Shown: piece after piece, positions 11,421-22,830 of the stretch
How positions within the stretch are numbered: position 1 is the stretch's first letter
How the letters are laid out: each line of letters starts with the position of its first letter
Assembly: GCA_026075535.2 (NCBI GenBank)
Contig: AP026541.1
Span: forward strand, 3,534,001-3,598,000
Length of the DNA stretch: 64,000 bases
Direction of reading: 5' to 3'
Origin: Tricholoma matsutake
Taxonomy: Eukaryota > Basidiomycota > Agaricomycetes > Agaricales > Tricholomataceae
Translations under genes and position numbers: made by a program
Notes under the pieces: model-generated
Databases searched by the model: none
Told to the model about the DNA's origin: nothing
The model's input: only the letters and a program-made list of their open reading frames with translations

Positions 11421-12745
11421 AGAATGAAATTTCAGAACAGTGCGCTTTCATCATCTCGTTCAACTCTTCTGACTCCTCTATATTTATTGAGCGCACTGCA
11501 AATATCCCCGAAATCGACTCCTCCGAAGAATTATCTGCGACACTTTCTGACTTATATTTATCTGCGTGCAATGAGTTCCACGTTCCTTGAAATGCCTCGA
11601 TGGTGTTTATACCTATGTGAACTTCTTCATCGTATGTTTCCCCTTCCTCAGTTATTTCCGACAATCCACAGTCTAGTTATTTATTGATGAAGAAAAAGTA
11701 TAAACCAGTCGCACAAAAGGTCCATCCAATCATGGCCGGACTACCCGATCATTTTAGAATTATTCGATGCATCGAGGGTGATCCCCTCCAAGACATGCCT
11801 CCACTAAATCCCCATCCTCCGATATTCCAACCATCTCCTCGATATAACCTCGAACGCAAAAACATCATCAATCAAAATTATCCAGGCGATTTCTTATGGC
11901 CTCAAGAACGAGACCTCATGCATGACTTCATTTGAAACCAGCAAGCAGGGTTTGCATGGACCGAAAATGAATGAGGAAGATTTCGACCCAATTTCTTCCC
12001 CCCTATCAAGTTCCCAGTCATCCCTCATACCCCTTGGGTCAAATGCAATATCCCCATACTGCCCGGTTTGTATGAACAGATTTGCGAGATGCTGAAAAAG
12101 AAGATCGAAGCAGAAGTCTACAAGTCGTCAAACTTGTCATACCAATCGCAATGGTTTTGCGTTGTGAAGAAAGACGCAAAATCACTCTGAATAGTCCACA
12201 GCCTCAAGCCACTAAACCAAGTTACAATTCAGCACTCAGGCGTTGTCCCAATCCCCAAGCATTTAGCCAAACAGTTTGGAGGACATGCTTGTGGTGGAAT
12301 GTTGGATTTATATGTTGCATTTGACAAAAGGCTCATATCTGAATCCTCTTGAGATCTAACGACTTTCCAGACCCCATTCAGTGCACTTCAAATCGTCACC
12401 CTACCAATGGGTTGGACAAACTTGTTTCCAATCCTACATGATGATGTAACTTTCATCCTACAATCCAAGGTCCCTCACATCACGATCCCTTATATCGACG
12501 ACACACCGGTGAAGGGTCCGAAATTGGAATATCGAATGATCGGTGGGTCTTATGAAACGATCATCAACAACTCAGGCATTTGACAATTCGTGTGGGAGCA
12601 TTTCGAGAACCTAAATCGCATCATCCAGCACATGAAGTATTGTGGTGGGACATTCTCTGGACCGAAATTATTTGCTTGTGTCCCCGAGATAATCGTTTTA
12701 GGTCATCAATGCAATATTCAAGGTCGAATGGCTGACCCGACGCAT

Positions 12746-13962
12746 TGATGATGCTCAACCTGGGAAACCCACCAGAACTGCTGATGAGGCAATCGATGAT
12801 GTTTGCGACGAGTCAGAGGAAGGTTGCAAGTCGTTCCGAATGTTTGTGGTCAAACCTATGAGAAGATTACTAGTTAACACTAGTTGTGAAGGTAGTGTTA
12901 TGAGAGACGAAGGCGTTTGGGGTGGTCCGATCAAGTATCGATCGATATTGAGGGCGATCTATGAGATTGACGGCAAATGAGTTTATCATCGATGGTCGAT
13001 ATGTGAATTCTGGGGACCTTTTGATAGGTCGATGGTATATGAAGGGTGCAGCAAACCGCTATGAAGTGTTGGAAGGGTTGCTAGAACTAATGATGAGAGG
13101 ATCAAGGGAGGATCAAGGATGCGACAATCGCAGAGGTTTCTCGTTGATCGAGAAAACCTGCAGAGACTTAGATTGTTCTAGAAAGTTTGATCGGATGCTT
13201 AGATTGTTCTAGAAAGTTTGATCGGATGCTTAGAACTGTATATAAGATGATATGTGAAGACAATTTCTTGTTATTTCCAAGTAGATACTACATAGTTTTA
13301 TATGTTTCAAAGAAACTTCCTAAAATGGAATGAGAAACATGTGTAGAACATGAGGCAAAAGATATGAGTTAAGGCACAAGGCCATAAAGGAGACTGGAAT
13401 CCGAACAAGAAAGATATATATATCATATGATGAAAGAGTAATAAAGGGAAAGAACTAAAAGAGACTGTCCTTTGTGTATAAACTGTGCTAAATCTTGCAA
13501 TAATGCATCCAGCGGGTTCTGTGCACAATAGGGACTTGGAACGAGGCTGACCTATGATCAGCAGGTTTGAGCATGAGTTGGAATATGTCCTAGTGCATGG
13601 TCTTCCACCATTTAGATAACAAAGGCAGCACCCAATGTCGCTCGTAGTTTCTCAATATCGATTGATGATGCTCGATGATGGTCAACGATCCTCAATCGCG
13701 GTTGCGGCTTGTTCGAAGTTGGTCAGGGATGTTCAATGGTCATGTAGGGGAATCTTAGGGACTTTTGGGGTAGTCCTAAGGTTGTGCGATGTGGGCTTTT
13801 GATACGATCGATGTTGCTGGTGATGTTTCGACGTGGTCAATATGATATCGCAATTGATAGAGTGGGTCGCGCTATGTCTGGGACATCGTAGGAGTTAGCC
13901 GATGTGATTAGAATTATGCTAAAGTGGTGAATTGGTCCTTGAGCCAAGGAGACAACCTATCA
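12746..13962 (-). repeat. Inverted solo LTR of the gypsy-1 family
   Basis: A full-length LTR (1217 bp) in minus orientation, TGATAGG...ATCATCA on its own strand, flanked by GCAT on both sides (12742-12745 and 13963-13966). Deleting it and one GCAT restores the pol frame exactly between the RT thumb and the connection domain. It arose by insertion followed by LTR-LTR recombination. Confidence 0.92.
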
Positions 13963-14733
13963 GCATATCGATAAGATCCAGAAATGGGGTCCGTGTCATA
14001 CACTCACAGAAGTTAAGGCATTCTTAGGAACGATTGGAGTTTGTCAAATTTTCATCCAGAGTTTCGCACATCGAGCAGCTGCGCTAATCAATCTTATTCG
14101 AAAAGATGTGCCCTTCAAATTCAGCCCATCTCAGGTAGCAGCACAAGAAGATCTCAAGCATGCGCTCCTAAACTCGCCAGCGATTTGAGCAATTGACTAT
14201 ACCTTGAATGCCCCAGTAATCCTCGCAGTCGACACATTGAGCATCGCCATCGGCTATTTCCTAATGCAATGCAACCGTGATAACCCTCAAAAGCGATACT
14301 ACAGTCGATTCGGCTCGATCACACTCAACGACCGCGAATCCCAGTTTTCGCAACTGAAACTCGAACTTTATGGTCTATATCGAGCCCTTGGGGCCCTTCA
14401 TTTATACTTGATAGGGGTACAAAACCTTATCGTCGAGGTCGATGCGAGGTATATCAAAGGCATGCTCTCAAATCCCGATATCGCGCCTAGCACTAGCATA
14501 AACCGATGGATAGTTTCCATTCTAACATTCCACTTCACGCTAGTTCATGTCGCAGGTATGCACCATGGGCTGGACGGTCTTTCGCGATGTCCTCGAAGAC
14601 GACGATGTCGAAGTAGAAGAAGAATTCAGTGACTGGATCGACAAACTACACGGTTTTGTTCACCAAATCAACCCAATCTCGATTCGACCTTTCCCCTCTC
14701 ACACGACTTATCCCACTTTCGCCCAAGCTTTGG

Positions 14734-14754
14734 ATTTCAGTAAGGGGGAGGATG
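14734..14754 (+). other. Central polypurine tract candidate
   Basis: A 21-base segment including AGTAAGGGGGAGGA is identical to the 3' polypurine tract plus LTR start at 28542-28562, yet lies inside pol between RNase H and the integrase zinc region. It would be a second plus-strand primer site. Confidence 0.65.
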
Positions 14755-16507
14755 TTTCATACAAAGACATACCTAGATCGGACAAATCAAAGAAAGAAGA
14801 TGAACGATTACTGCTCATTCATCGATGGTTAGACAATATGGTGCGACCCCCACATCTATCAGACACAGAGTACGCCACCTTCATGCGATATTGCACCGAG
14901 TTCTTCATAGATTCCGGCAAACTATGGCAAAAAGATTGTCACAGCAAACACAAGATTGTCATGATTCCAGACCATCGCATCAATATTATCCGCTCGTCGC
15001 ATGACCATATCAGCCACAAAATGATCTTCGCCACGAAGTCTCACATTGCACTACAATTCTGGTGGCCCAACCTGAAAGCCGATATCACATGGTACATCCA
15101 AACGTGCCACTACTGTCAGTTGCGACAAACTTGAAATCTTCTTATTCCACCAATCGTTGCCACACCCGCTCCTCTATTCGGAAAAGTCTACATTGACACA
15201 ATGCACATGCTGCCTTCCAGCAGATATCACTATATAGTACAAGGTCGATGTTCGATATTGTACTGGCTGGAGTTCAGGATGCTTCGCAACAAAACAGCAA
15301 AGACCATCAGCAATTGGATCTTCAAAGAAATCATTTGTCATTGGGGCTCACTTTATGAGATCGTTACTGACAACGGTGCAGCATTCCTTTCTGCTCTCGA
15401 GTATTTGTTGAAGCAATATCATATCAATCATATTTGGATAAGTGGGTACAATTCTCGTGCCAATGGTCTTGTTGAACAAGCCCACTTCGATGTACGACAA
15501 TCACTCTACAAGGCCGTCGATGGTGATCAAACTCAATGGTTGGTTGAGACCTACTCAGTCTTTTGGGCAGAACGGGTAACAGTTCAAAAACAAATGGGCT
15601 GTTTGCCCTATTTTGCGATCACAGGTTCTCATCCACTCATCCCTCTCGACATTTCAGAAGCGACATATCTACAACCACCACCCGATTTGATACTCTCCTC
15701 CACCAATCTCATCGCCTGATGCACTATCGCACTACAGAAATGCTCGATTGATCTCAAAGTACTCTACTCTAGAGTCTACACTGCTCAACGAGAAGCTGCG
15801 AGACGCTTCAAAGAAGTTCACAAGCGAATGATTCGAGACTACAATTTTGACAAAGGTGACCTTGTACTCATGCGAAACACACAGATTGAGAAAGCTCTTA
15901 ATCGAAAAATGCGAGCTTGATATCTCAGCCCACTCATTGTCATTGCATGAAACTATGGTGGCGTTTATATTCTTTGCGAGCTCAACAGATCAGTTCTTCA
16001 TTGACCAGTAGCAGCTTTCCGAATTCTACCCTATCTAGCACGGAAATCGATTCCCCTTCCTCCAAACTTCTTCGATATCGACGATCGTCGGCTCGAACAA
16101 CTTCGAACAACATCGGACATCAACGGAGACATCAACGAGGGCATTCCTGACCTCAACAAAGATGAATAGAGCAATTTTCTTTTCTTTTTCTTACTTGCAA
16201 TATTAAAACAAACTCTCGATCTTATAACAGTGTACTATTACAAGTCACGATATTGTTCGAAACGTGTTCGCAAGCTTGACGGGGTTTTTTGGCTATGAAG
16301 GAGTTCTGAGCCTTTCCCCTATGTCTCGTTTTGATCAATCATCCATCTTTCTTTCTTTTTCTTTTCTCTCCTATGTTTTTTTTGCATATATCTTACATTT
16401 CCTGGCTTCAATCACACGCGATATTTCTCATTTCAAATTTATCTCGCTCAGACACAAGAAAAACAATAAAATTAAAACAATAAAACAAAATTCTACTGGG
16501 ACTCCTC

Positions 16508-16662
16508 CTATTTCCTCTCCAACACCTCTATTTCCTCCATCAGCACTTCCACTTCCAACTTCTTGCGCACCAGTACTTCTGCGAGATATCGACGATGGAG
16601 TCTTGATGCGTCTGACTGCATCATCTTGTCCTCCACCACCATTGATGCCCCCTCAATAGTAG
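16508..16662 (-). pseudogene. gypsy-1 antisense gene, last exon
   Basis: C-terminal coiled-coil-like end of the antisense gene that runs between the 3' LTR and pol of gypsy-1, with the block LVRKKLEVEVLMEEIEVLE. Its upstream exons are at 27691-28442 on the other side of the KDZ insertion. The 16170-16507 stretch between pol and this exon is T-rich non-coding DNA. Confidence 0.5.
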
Positions 16663-16830
16663 CTGGCATTATTGTTAACAATCTATCGGTGCTAGTCGAT
16701 AGGCCATTGTGCACAGTACCAATGGTTTTATTACAATGACATTGTAATAGATATCCAATAGACTTAGTAGATGTTATTGTTAATGATTGTTAATGATTGT
16801 AGATGGTACTACAACCAACTGTAATGGTAT
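16663..16830 (+). repeat. KDZ element left TIR
   Basis: Inverted match to 27480-27643. The shared blocks include CGATAGGCCATTGTGCACAG and GGTTTTATTACAATGACATT. Confidence 0.9.
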
Positions 16831-17430
16831 TGGGGCCCATTGTAATATGTTGTTAATCATTGTAAATGGTACTGGCATCCATTGTAATACATTGTTAATC
16901 GTTGTAAATGGTACTGGGGTCTATTGTTAATCATTGTAAATGGTACTGGCATCCATTGTAATACAATGTTAATAGTTGTAAATAGTACTGGCACCCATTG
17001 TAATACATTGTTAATCATTGTAAATGGTACTGGCATCCATTGTAATACATTGTTAATCATTGTAAATGGTACTGGCACCCATTGTAATACATTGTTAATC
17101 ATTGTAAATGGTACTGGCATCCATTGTAATCCATTGTTAATCATTGTAAATGGTACTGGCACCCATTGTAATACATTGTTAATCATTGTAAATGGTACTG
17201 GCATCCATTGTAATACATTGTTAATCGTTGTAAATGGTACTGGCACCCATTGTAATACATTGTTAATCATTGTAAATGGTACTGGGGCCCATTGTTAATC
17301 ATTGTAAATGGTACTGGCATCCATTGTAATACATTGTTAATCATGGTACTGGGGCCTATTGTTAATCATTGTAAATGGTACTGGCACCCATTGTTAATCA
17401 TTGTAAATGGTACTGGGACTCATTCTTAAT
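16831..17430 (+). repeat. 42 bp subterminal array, left
   Basis: About 14 imperfect units containing ATTGTAAATGGTACTGGC and CATTGTAATACATTGTTAAT. Because 42 is divisible by three, every frame stays open and produces fictitious repeat proteins. Confidence 0.9.
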
Positions 17431-17614
17431 GCTTGCAAATAATATTTGAACTATTGTAAATCATTGCTAATGAATAAATAGTATTTCACTCTATTTTAAG
17501 TCATAGCAGAAAATATTGCCAAACAAATGTGATTATAATCCTAGTCTATTGGATACCACAAAGTATAATTAATGTGGATGAGTAGTTCAAGATCTGATAA
17601 ATGTTAGTTTGATC
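17431..17614. other. AT-rich spacer
   Basis: No gene or repeat recognised between the left array and the accessory gene. Confidence 0.4.
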
Positions 17615-19754
17615 TCAAAAAAACGACACCACATACGTTTTTGTGGCAGGCAATTCCCCATTTTCAGTGTTGTCAATCCCTTGCTTTTTCCCCTGATCCT
17701 CTCTGGCATCCAAGGCAATCTTTAGCTGGACCAAAGTCCAACTAACATCCACCACTGCTGTTTTAAGGCAAGGCAAATCAGAATCACCAGAAGAAGTATT
17801 ACCTTGCATCCACCAAGCCAAAGCAAGAATAACCACAAGAAAGCCATTCACTCCACCACATAACAGCTGTGACCATGAAGGGTCAGAGGGTATAAGTTGA
17901 GAGAGTTCATCACCCCGCCAGCCTGGCTGAATAGCCTTCCACCATGCAAACCAGCGATTGCCAAAATCTTTGATATTCTTCAACTGTGGCATTTGATTGG
18001 CTTGTAACCGCCGGCCATTCTTCAGCCATACTCCAATCTCACCAGGTCGATTCTTGGTAGGCAAATGCTAGACATTGCTACTATTAGATTGTGAATTGGT
18101 AATTAGCTAGCACTTACAGTTTTTGGTGGATTTTCAGTCTCAAACAAAACCCAGTTTTTCAATAGATTGACCCAAAACTCTTCATCCGAAATCTTCTTCA
18201 AGAAAGGAAGAATAGTGATGACAGCACTGTCTGCTTTGTTGGCTGTAGGAAGTTGGGGTAAAATAATATCATCTCTGGAAGGTGTGGAAGCAGAGAATGA
18301 TATCAGCGATGCTGCATTTGGAAAGGTTTCAGTTGCCTTCACAGGCGACAGTGCCCTTGTCATGTCTCCAGCATTAGAAGCAGCTCTTCATTTGCATTAG
18401 CCTCATAGTCAAAGCAAATAAGTATTGCTTACTTCATTTTCTTGCCCTTTCCCTTTTTTGATGATTTGTTGATCAAATTCAAAGCCCCTTTACCCAATCC
18501 TAGTTCATGTAATAATTGATTATTTCTTGCAATATTACTTGCTCGTTCCTTCTCATAATCAGAAAGGGTCACAGTAGATGCAGAAGGGGTAGCATTGACA
18601 TCAGCAGGTGCAGAAGGGGTAGGGTCGACATCAGCAGATGCAGAAGGGGTAGTATTGACAACAGCAGGTGCAGGAGTGGCTTCATGTGAGAGACCTTCCA
18701 ATGCTCGGGAATCACAAGTCTTCTTATCTATTGCAAACGATGAGCTCTGAATACTGGATGCTTTTAAGACTGTCACCATAAGCAGCTTCAAGAAACCTAT
18801 CGAAGTGTGATAGAAAATCATCGTTATATGAGCTTCCCAGAAACTGGGCCAATTATTGACCCTTTAATGTAGTTCCTTCATTTGAGCTATCAATTTGAAG
18901 GTTAGATTCACAAGAAATGATGGGTCAAGTCACTTACACAAGAGTTTGAATGGTACCTCCTTCTTGAGGCATTGGTCCTCCCACAATGATTGTACAAGCC
19001 CAACCTGTTTGCCTGGCAATATTCTTGGCAGCATCTTCAATTGTATGAGGGAGCATGTCAATATGGCTATTGCAAATTAGAATATAATTCAAGTCATGAT
19101 GGCCCAGATTTGCAACACTTACTTTTGTAGCATGCGATTGGGATTATCACCTTCACTGTCCATGGACTTATACTCTTGCTGAAACTCTTCTACCTTTTCC
19201 TTGGTGGTTTCATCAGCTGAATTGTACCATTTCTGCATCTTCTGGTTATGAAAGATAAAGCGATTGTGGTGTGTAAACTCCTTAGTTGGATTGGCTTCTT
19301 TATGTGCTTCCCACTCAGTGTTGAACTTCGGTTTAAGCTCTTCTCCATATAACTTCGCAAATGCTTGCCAGTGATGTAATAGTCATGAAGTGCTCTTGAG
19401 ATTTAGAACCTTTCGAGTGCCAGAAACCAAACTCGAACCATGACTCTTATTATAAATCCAATCATGAATTCACTGCCCAATATTATCATATGCCGAACAA
19501 AAGTATATAAGTGTTGGACAACTTACCTTTTTGCTTGTCTTGAGCTTGAGGAGTTTTGCATGCTCCTCATTTCCTTTTGCGAACTCTATCTCCTTAGCAG
19601 ATGGGGTATCGGCAGGCCATTTGTCATGGAAGTCTTTGTAAACTTTAGCAAGAAAGGTGGGAACTGTTTTACTCTCCTGTGCTTCATGAAACCCTGCAAG
19701 CAGGTTGTAAAGCCAGGCATGCTGCTCAGGAGTCGTCCAAGCTGCTTTTGGCAT
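17615..19754 (-). pseudogene. KDZ-element accessory gene (multi-exon, unknown function)
   Basis: The start at ATG 19754 gives MPKAAWTTPEQHAWLYNLLA, an N-terminus I associate with a large Agaricomycete TE-linked family of putative DNA-binding proteins. Exon 1 ends in GTAAGT near 19530. Further exons are at about 19115-19350 (WQAFAKLYGEELKPKF), 18950-19080 (HIDMLPHTIEDAAKNIA, TGWACTIIVGGP), 18429-18860 (SHFDRFLEAAYGDSLKS, then repeats of TPSASADVD, then YEKERASNIARNNQLLHELG, then a Lys-rich basic tail) and a final exon block 17615-18360 with FAWWKAIQPGWRGDEL and GGVNGFLVVILALAWW. A TAA at about 18850 breaks it, so it may be inactive. It is transcribed away from the oxygenase gene, so the region around 19.8-21.2 kb is the shared upstream region. 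Confidence 0.65.
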
Positions 19755-19919
19755 AGTAGTGAAAATTGTGAAGAAATTTGGAGATATGTGCAATGTGAGA
19801 AGCAAGGCAAACCCCATGTGATTGTGTTTCATAGCCAAGCCATGTCCTTACTGCAGGTTTTGCAATTAAAATACATTGTAAATAGATGTATCATTGGTAC
19901 AGTACTACATTAACAGTAC

Positions 19920-20600
19920 CTACCTAATTGCACATAGGTATGAAAGATCCCATGCAATGTTGTCGTCATTGGGGCTGGGATAGGGATCCACCCCGCGAGC
20001 ATCTGCTCACAGCAGCAGTTGTGTTTGTTGGTGCCAATAGTTAAATTAATACCTAAAAAGTTTGTTAGTAAAATAAAAATGATTTGATTTGTCGGTGTCA
20101 ATAGTTAAATTAATACCTAAAAAGTTTGTTAGTAAAATGAAAATGAAACAAGAAGAGAAGAAACAAACATACCTATGGCCCAAGAGATGTTGATGACATC
20201 TCTTGGGCCTTTGTTTCATTCAGTTCTGGTCCCCCCTCTCTTCGCTATGGTCATTCCCCTCTCTTCATCGTAGTTGTCCCCCCCTTTCTTTGTTGTAGAT
20301 GTCCCTCCTCTCTTCATCGTCTCCCCTCCAAGTCCCTCCTGCCCACTCTGCGAGCAGGGGCTTGTTGTTGTTGTTGTTGTCCCCTCCCTTCATTGTCATC
20401 ATTGTGGTCATCCCCTCCCTTCATTGTCATTGTTGTGGTCATCCCCTCCCTTCGTTGTGGTCGTCCATCCCCACTCTTCGTTGTAGTTGTCCCCCCCTCA
20501 GTCGTCCCCATCAGTCGTCACCACCATTGGCAATCCACCCATGATCCACCTTGCGAGCAGGGGCTCACAATGGTGGTGGCGAGTCAGCTTCGTAGAAGTA
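19920..20600. repeat. GC-rich minisatellite with intron-like segment
   Basis: Lies between the divergent KDZ genes. It has CATCCCCTCCCTTCATTGTC-type repeats, the ATCCACCC/CGAGCA core near 19985, 20340 and 20540, a CCCAAGAGATGT...ACATCTCTTGGG hairpin, and a minus-strand intron-like segment 20117-20172 (GTATGT, TTACTAAC, TTTTTAG). The same composite recurs in the TIR elements and at 43.6-44.0 and 49.3-50.8 kb. Confidence 0.6.
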
Positions 20601-21217
20601 CTTTAGTTTGTACCTAAGAAGATTGTTAGCAGCAAAATAATGAAACAAAAGTAAAAAATGTAGCTGAGTGGAGGCAAGGGGTGCAGTTCTGGTGGCTGTT
20701 GTCAATGTCATTGTCAATGGTGGTGTGGCACCTGAGGGCTGTGCAAAACATCGTCGGTGGTGACGACACCATATGTGGTGGATAACAGGGGCAGTGGGGT
20801 CAGTAATGATCATGGTCCTGGGGCCAGTTTGAGGTATGGTGGTGGGGTCTGTCACCACTCCAACTGTTTTTTGTGCTGTGGATGTCGTGCCACTAGGTAG
20901 ACTTGCCTGGCCAGTAACGATGCATCTGGCACTTGCTACAGCTACAGCTACCACTGGGCGAGTGAAACCTGGATGTCCAGGGGAATTGCTTGGACCACAC
21001 ACAGTGGTGCTGCAGCCTTCACAGGCCAAGGTGGGCAAGGTGGCTTGCAGGCAATTACTGCACAGCCACACCATAGCCACATTGTTGCCGATAACTTGCC
21101 CAGGTGCCCCTGTAAACACCACATCTAATCACCAAATTGTTGCCAACAACTTGCCCCTGTGAAGTTGCCCATGTAAACACCACATCTACTATCGCCAAAC
21201 CTATCTGCCTATCCACA

Positions 21218-22777
21218 ATGTCCAAGAATCGGAAAGCAAGAGCTGAGCAATCTGCAATCTTTACCACTGTAAAGGAAGATGCTGATCTTCTTGATCTGCT
21301 GGAAATTGCAACATCCCCTGCTAGAAAAACAATCTTTGTCTCCCACCTTCGCGAATCCCTGCCTGGTGCTTTTGATCAGTTTGATGGCAAGGAGCCTGAA
21401 AAGCAGTTCAACATCTTCACCACCTGGTTTGGCAACTATGACCAGTTGCATAACCTCTTTCATCGCATCAGTGGTGCATTATACCAGCAGCAGCAATACT
21501 TCCTGCAGAACCGATTCAGCAAGAGGCAGTTCAGCATCTCGATCGGTTTGGATTGGACCGATGACAAAAAGTTGGCCTTTCTGGGCAAGATTCGAGTTGT
21601 ATATGTTTCCGAGCTCAAAACCCCTTATCCACCCAAATACCACTGGATGGTGGAATCTTCGGCAATTGAGCAGAGATGGAAGGGGTACATCAAAACAGGA
21701 AAGCAGCCCAATCTCAGGCACAAGTGATATCCTTTATTTTTTGTTGATCCTAAGAAACTTCAGGGGGATTTTGGAGAGCAGGATACTGTTATTGTCTACG
21801 ATAAGAGAACACAGGAGCTGGTGATGGTTATCATTCGGAATTTTGTTGGCCATCCAGCACTTCTTCGTTGCATGGAAGATATCATCAAAGATAATGTAAA
21901 GTATCGCAAGAGCATGCAAGTAAGCATCTTGTTCTAATATTCATTATCTTGATTCAAACTTTTGTTAGCTTGCTGATCCAGGCAGCATCGTTCAGACTGG
22001 AGTTTCTGCTGGAGCACAAAGCAAGCCTACGATTGGTTGGGTCAAAAATATCAAGTCAAAGAAGCTGTCTGATGAATCTGTCGATCATCTCAATGAGAGG
22101 ACTGCCCATGCTTTCTCTCTTCTGTGGATGCTTATTCGCAGACGACTTCCCAATGAGCTCTCGGATGATATTGTCACTTGGCTTGCTGAGACTGGGATTT
22201 ATCAGATGAACAAGAAGATTGTTGAGGGCTTTGAGGAGAATAGTGTTAAAGGGGAGTTAGAGTTGGAAATTGGAGAAGAATCATTCAATTTTGAATGGGC
22301 AGAGCTCGCTCCTCCTTCAGGTGCAATGGCTGCAAATTATTCTAGGCATTTACCACCAGTTATATTACAGCTTCTCCTGACTAACAATGTTTCTCTTCTA
22401 GGTTTGTTCATAAGGAGGTCAATCAGCCACACAAGTTTGCTACTGCCTGGACAATATCGAGGACTTTAAGAGAAGATCAGGGTGGCCACTTCTACAACTG
22501 TAAGTATAGTATTCGGGCCAAAGGAGGTAATGATACAATTGTTGCATGGGATCCCTCACATTTTCATGGTACTAGCCTCCAAGATTACCCTCCCAAGACA
22601 GATGCCATTTCTCAATACAATCAGGTTGGGCTTGCTATCATTACTCCAAATCGGATTCCAGGGCTTTGGAAGAAGTATGCTAAGGAGCAGGCAGCTTTAG
22701 ATGAGATGTTAGAGAGTATAGTGTCAGATGATGAAGAGGAGGGTGACGAGAGGAGTGACTCGGATGGGGGGCTTTGA
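21218..22777 (+). pseudogene. Candidate 2OG-Fe(II) oxygenase (TET/JBP-like) in KDZ element
   Basis: The start at ATG 21218 gives MSKNRKARAEQSAIF; the stop is TGA 22775-22777. The N-terminal half is a conserved TE-linked region with WMVESSAIEQRWKGYIK. Intron 21920-21968 (49 bp, GTAAGC...TTAG) follows KSMQ. A second intron ends at CTTCTAG near 22401 and appears to have a GC donor. The C-terminal domain reads as a double-stranded beta-helix oxygenase core: FVHKEVN gives H-x-E, then GGHFYNCKYSI, then TIVAWDPSHFHGTS with the distal His, then GLAIITPNRI with an Arg. KDZ elements carrying TET/JBP genes are known from basidiomycetes; assignment here is by motif spacing only. An acidic Asp/Glu/Ser tail closes the protein. 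A TGA at about 21726 follows NLRHK where arginine would fit, so this copy is probably disabled by one CGA-to-TGA change. Confidence 0.55.
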
Positions 22778-22830
22778 GTCGGTGTAGTTTGTCTTTGTTT
22801 TTTTGTGTAGCTCAAGTTACTTTTTCCACC

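Larger units (their letters stand above)
11421..16169 (+). pseudogene. gypsy-1 pol (RT, RNase H, integrase), interrupted
   Basis: Polyprotein of a Ty3 family widespread in Agaricomycetes. The connector block KKKYKPVAQKVHP begins near 11684. The RT has PYIDDTPVKGP as its YxDD motif. RT is interrupted at 12745 by an inverted solo LTR and resumes at 13963 with KAFLGTIGVCQIF. RNase H shows AVDTLSIAIGYF. Integrase shows a CHYCQ zinc half-site, YIDTMHM, VTDNGAAF and NGLVEQAHFDVR, giving the D, D and E residues. The polyprotein ends at TAG 16167-16169. At least nine premature TGA codons and a frameshift near 14610 disable it. Most TGA codons sit where relatives have CGA or TGG. Confidence 0.9.

Noticed and set aside
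16857..17298. Open frames with 14-residue repeats (MINNVLQWMPVPFT type), also at 26834-27275
   Set aside because: Both strands are open through the 42 bp arrays; no start context or conserved protein. Repeat DNA, not a gene.
16831..17430. CRISPR array
   Set aside because: Units are contiguous without unique spacers, in a fungal transposon end.
20565..21122. Minus-strand frame with CSNC...CEGC cysteine pairs
   Set aside because: Possibly a zinc-ribbon-like start, but it runs through low-complexity DNA and into imperfect repeats at 21060-21180; not enough to call a gene.
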